Assembly: GCF_024166365.1 (NCBI RefSeq)
Contig: NC_064838.1
Coordinates: forward strand, 2,621,501-2,685,500
Length of the DNA stretch: 64,000 nt
Source of the DNA: Elephas maximus indicus
Taxonomy: Eukaryota; Chordata; Mammalia; Proboscidea; Elephantidae
Direction: 5' to 3'
Below are positions 56,944-64,000 of the stretch, one piece after another; positions within the stretch are counted from its first letter, which is position 1, and every line of letters begins with the position of its first letter. A model generated the notes under the pieces. The model saw nothing but the letters and a program-made list of their open reading frames with translations, was not told where the DNA came from and made no database searches. Made by a program: the position numbers and the translations under genes.

Positions 56944-59900
56944 TTATAATAGTGGTCTCATACAATATTTGTCCTTTTGCAACTGATTGCTTTCACTCGG
57001 CGTAATGCCTTCCAGATTCCTCCATATTATCAATGTTTCACTGATTCATCATTGTTTTTTCTCAATGAGTAGTATTCCACTGTGTGAATATACCATAATT
57101 TATTTAACCATTCATCCATTGATGGGCACTTTGGTTGCTTCCATCTTTTTGCTATTGTAAACAGTGCTGCAATGAACATGGGTGTGCATATATCTGTTTG
57201 TATGAAGGCTCTTATTTCTCTAGGATATATTTCAAGGAGTGGGATTGCTGGACCCTGTGGTGGTTCTATTTCTAGTATTTTAAGGAAGTGCCAAATAGAT
57301 TTCCAAAGCAGTTGTACCATTTTACATTCCGACCAGCAGTGTATAAGTGTTCCAGTCTCTCCACAACCTCTCCAACACTTATTATTTTGTGTTTTTTGGA
57401 TTAATGCCAGCATTGTTGGTGTGAGATGGAATCTCATTGTAGTTTTGATCTGCATTTCTCTAATGGCTAAAGATTGTGACCATTTCCTCATGTATCTGTT
57501 AGCTACTTGAATGCCTTCTTTAGTGAACTGCCTGTTCATATCCTTTGCCCATTTTTTAATTGGGTTATTTGTCTTTTTGTAGTCGAGTTTTTACAGTATT
57601 GTGTAGATTTTAGAAATCAGACACTGATCAGAAATGTCATAGCTAAAAACTTTTTCCCAGTCTGTAGATAATCTTTTTACTCTTTTGGTGAAGTCTTTGG
57701 ATGAGCATAGGTGTTTGATTTTTAGGAGCTCCCAATTACCTAGTTTGTCTTCTGCATTGTTGGTAATGTTTTGTATACTGTTTTTGCCATGTATTAGGAC
57801 TCCTAGCATTATTCCTATTTTTTCTTCCATGATCTTTATCATTTTAGATTTTATCTTTAGGACTTTGATCCATTTTGAGCTCTTTTTTGTGCATGGTGTG
57901 AGGTATGGGTCTTGTTTCATTTTTTTTGCAGATGGATATCCAGTTATGCCAGCACCATTTGTTAAAGAGACTGTCTTTTCCCCATTTAACTGACTTTAAG
58001 CCTGTGTCAAATATCAGCTGCTCATATGTGGATGGATTTATGTCTGGATTCTCAATTCTGTTCCATTGGTCTATGTATCTGTTGTTGTACCAGTACCAGG
58101 CTGTTTTAACTACTATGGTGGTATAATAGGTTCTAAAATCAGGTAGAGTGAGGGCTCCCACTTTGTTCTTTTTTTTCAGTAATGCTTTACTTATACGGGG
58201 CCTCTTTCCCTTAAATATGAAGTTGGTGATTTGTTTCTCCAACTCATTAAAAAATGTCCTTAGAATTTGCATTGTATCTATAGATGGCTTTTGGTAGAAT
58301 TGACATTTTTACAATGTTAAGTCTTCTATCCATGAGCAAAGTATGTTTTTCCACTTATGTAGTTATCTTTTGGTTTCTTGCAGTAGTGTCTTGTAGTTTT
58401 CCTTGTTTAGGGTTTTTATGTCTCTGGTAAGATTTATTCCTAAGTATTTTATATTCTTGGGGGCTACTGTAAATGGTATTGATTTGGTGATTTCCTCTTT
58501 GATGTCCTTTTTGCTGGCATAGAAGAACCCAACTGATTTTTGTATGTTTATCTTGTGTCCTGATACTCTGCTGAATTCTTCTATTAGTTTCAGTAGTTTT
58601 CTTGAGGGTTCTTTAGGGTTTTCTGTGTATAAGATCACGTCATCTGCAAGTAGAGAGAATTTTACTTCTTCCTTACCAATCTGGGGAAACCCTGGTGGTG
58701 TAGTGGTTAAGTGCTACGGCTGCTAAACCAAAGGGCCGGCATTTCAAATCCTCCAGGTGCTCCTTGGAAACTCTATGGGGCAGTTCTACTCTGTCCTGTA
58801 GGGTCGTTATTAGTCGGAATTGACTCGACGGCACTGGGTTTGGTTTTTTTTTTTTTTTTTTTGGTTACCAATCTGGATGCCCTTTATTTCTTTATCTAGC
58901 CTAATTGCTCTGACTAGGACCCCTAGCACAGTGTTGAATAAGAGTGGTAATAAAGGGCATCCTTGTCTGGTTCTGGATCTCAAGGGGAATGTTTTCAGGC
59001 TCTCTCCATTTAGGATGATGTTGGCTGTAGGCTTTGCATAAATGCCCTTCATTATGTTGAGGAGTTTTCCTTCTATTCCTGTTTTGCTGAGAGTTTTTAT
59101 CATGAATGGGTGTTGAACTTTGTCAAATGCCTTTTCTGCATCAATTAATAAGATCATGTGGTTCTTGTCTTTTGTTTTATTTATATGACGGATTACATTA
59201 ATTGTTTTTCTAATGTTAAACCATCCCTTAATGCCTGGTATAAATCCCACTTGGTCGTGGTGAATTATTTTTTTGATACGTTGTTGAGTTCTATTGGCTA
59301 GAATTTGTTGAGGACTTCTGCATCTAAGTTCATGAGGGATATAGGTCTGTAATTTTCTTTTTTTTGTGGTGTCTTTATCTGGTTTTGGTATCAGGGATAT
59401 GCTGGCTTCATAGAAGGAGTTTGGGAGTATTCCGTCTTTTTCTATGCTCTGAAATACCTTTAGTAGTAGTGGTGTTAACTCTTCTCTGAACGTTTGGTAG
59501 GACTCTGCAGTGAAGCAGTCTGGGCCAGGGCTTTTTTTGTTGGGAGTTTTTTTATTACCTTTTCAATCTCTTCTTTTGTTAAAGGTTTATTTGGTTGTTC
59601 CACCTCTGTTTGTATTAGTTTAGGTAAGTAGTGTGTTTCTAGGAATCATCCATTTCTTCTAGGTTTTCAAATTTGTTACAGTACAGTTTTTCATAGTAAT
59701 CTGATATGATTCTTTTAATTTCAGTTCGGTCTGTTGTAATATCGCCCATCTCATTCCTTATTTGGGTTATTTGCTTCCTCTCCTGTTTTTCTTTTGTTAG
59801 TTTGGCCAGTGGTTTATCAGTTTTGTTGATTTTTTTCGAAGAACCACCTTTTGGCCTTGTTAACTCTTTCAATTTTTTTTCTGTTCTCTATTTCATTTAA

Positions 59901-60938
59901 TTCTGCTCTAGTTTTTATTATTTGCTTTCTTCTGGTGCCTGAGAGTTTCTTTTGTTGCTCTCTTTCTATTTGTTCAAGTTGTAGGGATAATTCTTTCATT
60001 TTGGCCCTTTTTTCTTTTGGTATGTGTGCATTTATTGATATAAATTGACCTCTGAGTACTGCTTTCGCTGTGTCCCAAAGGTTCTGATAGGAAGCATTTT
60101 CATTCTTATTGGATTCTATGAATTTTTTTATTCCATCCTTGATGTCTTCTATAACACAGTCATTTTTGAGCAGGGTATTGTTCATTTTCCGAGTGTTTGA
60201 TTTCTTTTCCCTGCTTTTTCTGTTATTAATTTCCACTTTTATGGCCTTATGGTCAGAGAAGATGCTTTGTAATATTTTGATGTTTTGGATTCTGCTAAGG
60301 CTTGCTTTATGACCTAATACATGGTCTATTTTGGAGAATGTTCCATGCAGGTGGGAAAAGAAAGTATACTTGGCTGCTGTTGGGTGCGAGTGTTCTGTAT
60401 ATGTCTGTGAGGTCAAGTTGGTAGATTGTGGCATTTAGATCTTCTGTGTCTTTATTGAGCTTCTTTCTGGATGTTCTGTCCTTCACCAAAAGTGGTGTTT
60501 TGCAGTCTCCTACTGTTACTGTGGAGCTGTCTATCTCACTCTTTATTGCTGTTAGAGTTTGTTTTATGTGTCTTGCTGCCCTGTCATTGCGTGCATAAAT
60601 ATTTAATATGGCTATATCCTCCTGGTATATTGTCCGTTCAATCATTATGTAATGTCCTTCCATATCCTTTGTGCTGGATTTAAATTTAAATTCTATTTTG
60701 TCAGAAATTAATATTGCCACTCCTGCTCTTTTTTGATTGTTGTTTGCTTGATATATTTTTTCCATCCTTTGAGTTTTAGCTTGTTTGTGTCTCCAAGTCT
60801 AAAGTGTGTCTCTTGTAGGCACCATGTAGACAGATCATGTGTTTTTATCCATTCTGCCTCTCTCTGTCTCTTTATTGATTCATTTAGTCCATATACATTT
60901 AGCATCATTATGGATAGGCATGAGTTCAGTGCTGTCAT
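56944..60938 (-). pseudogene. L1 ORF2 remnant (endonuclease, RT, zinc knuckle)
   Basis: The intact protein would nick DNA and reverse-transcribe L1 RNA at the nick. From the N-terminus: 'MTALNSCLSIMMLNVYGLNE' at 60938, 'CLQETHF', 'VGDCKTPLL', 'FSKIDHVLGHK' and 'SDHKAIKVE' (endonuclease). The family's Asn positions in 'LNVNG' and 'GDFN' have changed (to Tyr and Lys), while Glu, Asp and His positions remain. RT: '[16 protein letters not shown]', '[10 protein letters not shown]', and A-D-D-V-I-L-Y near 58620-58640. C-terminal Cys/His cluster '[18 protein letters not shown]' (57030-57539). Multiple frameshifts and an AfroSINE insertion at 58685-58864 kill it. Confidence 0.94.
58685..58864 (+). 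mobile_element. AfroSINE inside the L1, with 12-bp TSD
   Basis: A well-preserved sense copy ('gaaaccctggtggtgtagtg' to 'ggaattgactcgacggcact') ending in a T19 run. The flanks 'ttaccaatctgg' at 58673-58684 and 58865-58876 are identical. It is younger than its L1 host. Confidence 0.98.
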
Positions 60939-61372
60939 TTTTAAGTCTTTGTGTGTTGTTGACAGTTTCTTTTTCCCACTTAATTTTTTGTGCTGAGTTG
61001 CTTGTCTTTATGTATTATCTTCTTATCCATTGTTTTTGATTTTGTTTCTGCTGAGTCTCTATTTTTTTCTTGTGTTTTATTTTGATGGGTGGGATTGTTA
61101 GTCTCCTTTGTGGTTACCTTAATATTTCCCCTTATTTTTCTAAGGCTGAAGCTAACTTTTATTTTTTTATTTTGCCTTGTCTTCCTCTCCGTATGAAAGA
61201 TCTATGACTACATTTCTTATTCCCTCTTTATTGTTTTAATGATGTCTTCTTTTACGTAATGACTTTGCCGTTTCCCTGTTTTGAGTGTTCTTTTTTAATT
61301 TTCATTTATTTTTGTGATTTCCATATCTGGGTTGACATTGATCAGTTCAGTGTCTTTGGTTGATATCTGATA

Positions 61373-62472
61373 TTATAGATTTTCTAACCAGAGAACTCCC
61401 TTTAGTATTTTTTGTAGTTTGGGTTTGGCTTTTACAGATTCCCTAAACTTCTGTTTTTCTGGAGTGTCCTAGTTTCCCTTTATATTTGAGAGACAGCTAT
61501 GCTATATATATGATTCTTGGCTGGCAATTTTTTCCCTTCAGTGCTTTATATAAGTCATCCCGTTGCCTTCTTGCCTTCATGGTTTCTGCCGAGTAGTCCG
61601 AGTTTATTCTTACTGACTCTCCTTTGTAGGTGACTTTTTGTTAATCCCTAATTATATGTACCTAGCTGCTCTTAAAATTCTCTCTTTATCTTTGGTTTTG
61701 GCTAGTTCGATTATAATATGTCTTGGTGACTTTCTTTTAACATCTACCTTATGTGGAGTTCAATGAACATCTTCTCATCTTTCACAATACCAGGGAAGTT
61801 TTTTGCCAACAAATATTCAACAATTCTCTCTGTGTTTTCTGTTATCCCTCCCTGTTCTGGGACTCCAATCACTCATAGATTATCTCTCTTGATAGAGTCC
61901 CACATGATTCTTAGGGTTTCTTTTTTTACTTAAATTATTTTATCTGATCTTTTTTCGAATATATTCATGCCTAATGTTTTATCTTCAGTCTCACCAAATC
62001 TGCCTTCCCTTCCTCAATTCTGTTCCTCTGCCTTTCTACTGAGTTTTCTAATTCTGTAATTTTGTTGTTAATTTTCTGAATTTCTTATTGCTATCTCTGT
62101 ACGGATTCTTGCAGCTTATTAAATTTTTTAATTATGTTCTGGAATAACCTTTTTAATTTCTTCAACTGCTTTATTTGTGTGTTCCTTGGCTTGTTTTGCA
62201 TATGGCCTGATCTCCTTCCTGATCTCATTCCTGATGTCTTGAAGAGTTCTGTATATTAATCTTTTGTATTCTGCATCTGGTAATTCCAGGGAGGCACCTC
62301 ATCCAGAAGATCCCTTGATTCTTTGTTTTGAGAGCTTGTTGAAGCAATCATGGTCTGCTTCTTTATGTGATTTGATATTGGCTGTTGTCTCTGAGACATC
62401 TATAAGTGATTGTATTAGTTTATTTTATGTTTGCTTACTGTATCCTAGCTTCTTTGTTTTGTTTTGATATGC
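61373..62472 (-). pseudogene. L1 ORF1 remnant (RNA-binding chaperone)
   Basis: The intact ORF1 protein is a trimeric RNA-binding protein. Minus-strand pieces: 'SLELPDAEYKRLIYRTLQDI' and 'KAVEEIKKVIPEHN' (N-terminal, coiled-coil region), the DSIKRDNL / VIGVPEQ region near 61850-61910 typical of the RNA-recognition domain, 'NSDYSAETMKARRQ' near 61570, and the end 'KPKLQKILKGVLWLENL' with stop at 61373. In-frame stops and frame changes are frequent. The start codon position is inferred. Confidence 0.8.
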
Positions 62473-63606
62473 CCAAATAGGTGGCTTGAGTGAGCTAGCT
62501 TGATTATTTTTGCCTTTGAAGCTCTAACATCCTGTCACCAGATGTCTAGAGCTGTCATCAGGTATATCAGTCTAGGAGCCCATTCACTTTTCTTGTATGT
62601 ATTCAGGCATCAAGGTATTTGGTTATGAAGTGTGTGGTAAAGGCTGTGTCCTACAATCTTAGAAGATCAGGGGTGATTGGATTAGGTATTGCTATCTTGT
62701 TGCAGCAGGGGGTCACCTCTGAATAAGCAAGGGGGCTGACAAGAGTCCCCAGAGTGACTGTGAGGAAAATGCCTCCCTTTTCCCTAGAGGGCACCAGTGG
62801 GTGGGTTCTGCAGAGGACCATGGGCACCCAATGTTTTTGATTGTAAGGACTGGGAGGTACCAGTTGTCCTTGGACCCCTGTTGTGGGTGCCTGGGTGACC
62901 TGAGTGGAGCCAACAGTCCTGATGTGGGTAGGTGAGGACCCTGTTTAATAGGCAAAGTGGTGTGAAACATCAAACACCCACCTCTCCACCACACAGCTGA
63001 AACAGTTGCAGTCTGCCAATTAGGGCCTATTCTTCATGGACCGCTTATGTCTGAACAGGAGCTGCTTCTGTCCTGAGCTCCCCAGGTTACTGGACCTGAC
63101 AGATTATCTTTTCCCCTAGTTGTGAATTTATTCCTTCTCCAAGGCCTAGAGAATGGCTCAGAGCACTCAGTAGGACCTATCTCAGGCCCAGGGAAACCAA
63201 CAGCCACTGAAGCCAGCTTGGGGGGTGGGTGCACAGTAAGATATACACAAGTACTTAGCTTTTGTCGAGAGTGCTGTGCTTCTCTGGTTCTGGAGGTATG
63301 AGTAGGCTGTGCAGCTGGCTGTTTCTCCTTGAAGAAAATGTGGCCAAACGCTACCACCAGCCTGCTGCACTCACTCCCAGAATGGTGCCTGAGGGTTCCC
63401 AGCAATTCATGTCTGGCAACTCCTCTCCACTTCTGAACCATCTCTCCCTCTTCTTGCTGCTCAGTCTGTTTTCTACCTTTGCTTTTGATGTTCAGGGCTT
63501 CTAGCTTGTCATAAATATAATCATTTCACTTGTTCTTTTTTTTGGTCTTTGTTGCAAGAGGGTTCACTGGAAGCATCTGACTACTCCACCATCTTGACCC
63601 CACCTC
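62473..63606 (-). promoter_or_regulatory. L1 5'UTR (internal promoter region)
   Basis: The part of the full-length L1 upstream of ORF1, about 1.1 kb and more GC-rich than the coding part. In the L1 family this region is the internal RNA polymerase II promoter. Whether it is still active cannot be judged from sequence. Confidence 0.75.
63589..63596 (-). promoter_or_regulatory. YY1-like site at the L1 5' end
   Basis: On the minus strand 'caagatgg' lies about 10 bases from the 5' end. In human L1 a YY1 site at this position sets the transcription start; the role here is inferred by analogy. Confidence 0.6.
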
Positions 63607-63616
63607 TGGAATTCTG

Positions 63617-63825
63617 ATTTATTTTCCCAAAATTTGGAAGATGAGCATCTGTCAAAAATTTGGGACTAATAAGGGATCGTCCTACATTCCCTCCTTGTCT
63701 GCTCTGAACTACCACAACCAAATTGCCTTAGACAAAGATCCCAAGTTGTAACCATTGTTTCCTTCTATTTATCACCCTTTCTTCCATCAAGCTCTATTAG
63801 GTCCCTCCTTGTTTATTCAACAAGG
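63617..63825. other. Unassigned sequence
   Basis: A short stretch between the L1 and the last SINE; nothing recognised. Confidence 0.35.
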
Positions 63826-64000
63826 AGCCCTGGTGGCTCAGTGGTTAAGAGCTGGGCTGATAACTAGTAACCTAAACTATCATTCAGTTTGTAGTCACTA
63901 ACTGCTTAGCAGGAGAAAGATGTGGCAGTCTGCTTTTGTAAAGATTTTAGCCTTGAAACCCTATGGGGCAGTTCTACTCTGTCGTATAGGGTCACTGTTA
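63826..64000 (+). mobile_element. AfroSINE, long variant, cut by the window edge
   Basis: A sense copy from 'ggagccctggtggctcagtg' through 'gatgtggcagtctgcttttg' to 'tatagggtcactgtta' at the window end. The tail lies outside the window. Confidence 0.93.

Larger units (their letters stand above)
55943..63606 (-). mobile_element. Full-length L1, antisense, dead
   Basis: Runs from the 3' end with poly-T at 55943 to the 5' end at 63606. Direct repeats 'tggaattctg' at 55933-55942 and 63607-63616 are the target duplication, so the whole element went in as one event. In its own direction it holds a 5'UTR (63606-62473), ORF1 (about 62472-61373), a spacer, ORF2 (60938-56944), and a 3'UTR. Without the inserted SINE it is about 7.5 kb. 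Both frames are broken. It is the only copy here reaching a 5' end. Confidence 0.96.

Overview
This window reads as intergenic or deep-intronic DNA of a placental mammal of the Afrotheria, most likely Paenungulata (elephant, hyrax, manatee or dugong). The main evidence is about thirty full or partial copies of one tRNA-headed SINE: a 5' head reading 'ccctggtggcgcagtggtt', a body with 'ctatggggcagttctactc', and a tail with 'gagtcggaatcgactcgac'. This is the AfroSINE pattern. RTE-type LINEs are present whose 3' end resembles the SINE tail. The species cannot be fixed from the sequence alone.

I find no intact host gene. The only host-gene sequence is a processed retrocopy of ribosomal protein S3A (10344-11196). 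A decayed tRNA-Gly-like relic lies at 13978-14059. Everything else I can name is transposable-element debris, simple repeats, or unassigned sequence with no coding signal. The long proline/serine/leucine or lysine/glutamate reading frames near 30.7-31.2 kb are translations of a CCTT microsatellite.

Layout. 1-2.4 kb: an old sense L1 broken by an LTR, an AfroSINE and an unclassified insert. 2.8-4.0 kb: a 5'-truncated antisense L1. 5-10 kb: two SINE/RTE composite elements, MaLR-type LTRs and an old L1. 10-17 kb: the RPS3A retrocopy inside an older repeat, two RTE LINE copies, and a Tigger1 end. 17-30 kb: LTRs of several families, RTE 3' ends, an old L1 split by an ERV1-type LTR, and MER5A. 30-31 kb: a large CCTT microsatellite. 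31-40 kb: LTR fragments, hAT debris, SINEs, and a decayed Tigger1 transposase. 40.8-47.4 kb: a nest in which a MaLR LTR is split by a reverse MaLR LTR and by an L1; the L1 is split by an ERV1-type LTR, which is split by another MaLR LTR. 47.5-55.8 kb: relatively repeat-poor DNA with a MIR, a SINE dimer and LTRs. 55.9-63.6 kb: one full-length but dead antisense L1 with 5'UTR, ORF1 and ORF2 remnants and target-site duplications, carrying a younger AfroSINE.

How the parts relate. No genes here work together as a system. The useful content is insertion history: target-site duplications (TSDs) can be read for many elements, and the nesting gives relative ages. The SINE and RTE copies, including two apparent SINE-to-RTE composites and a set of tail-only fragments, are consistent with the SINE using RTE machinery through a shared 3' tail. 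I looked for a novel system and did not find one that the sequence supports. Family names come from recognition, not from a database search.
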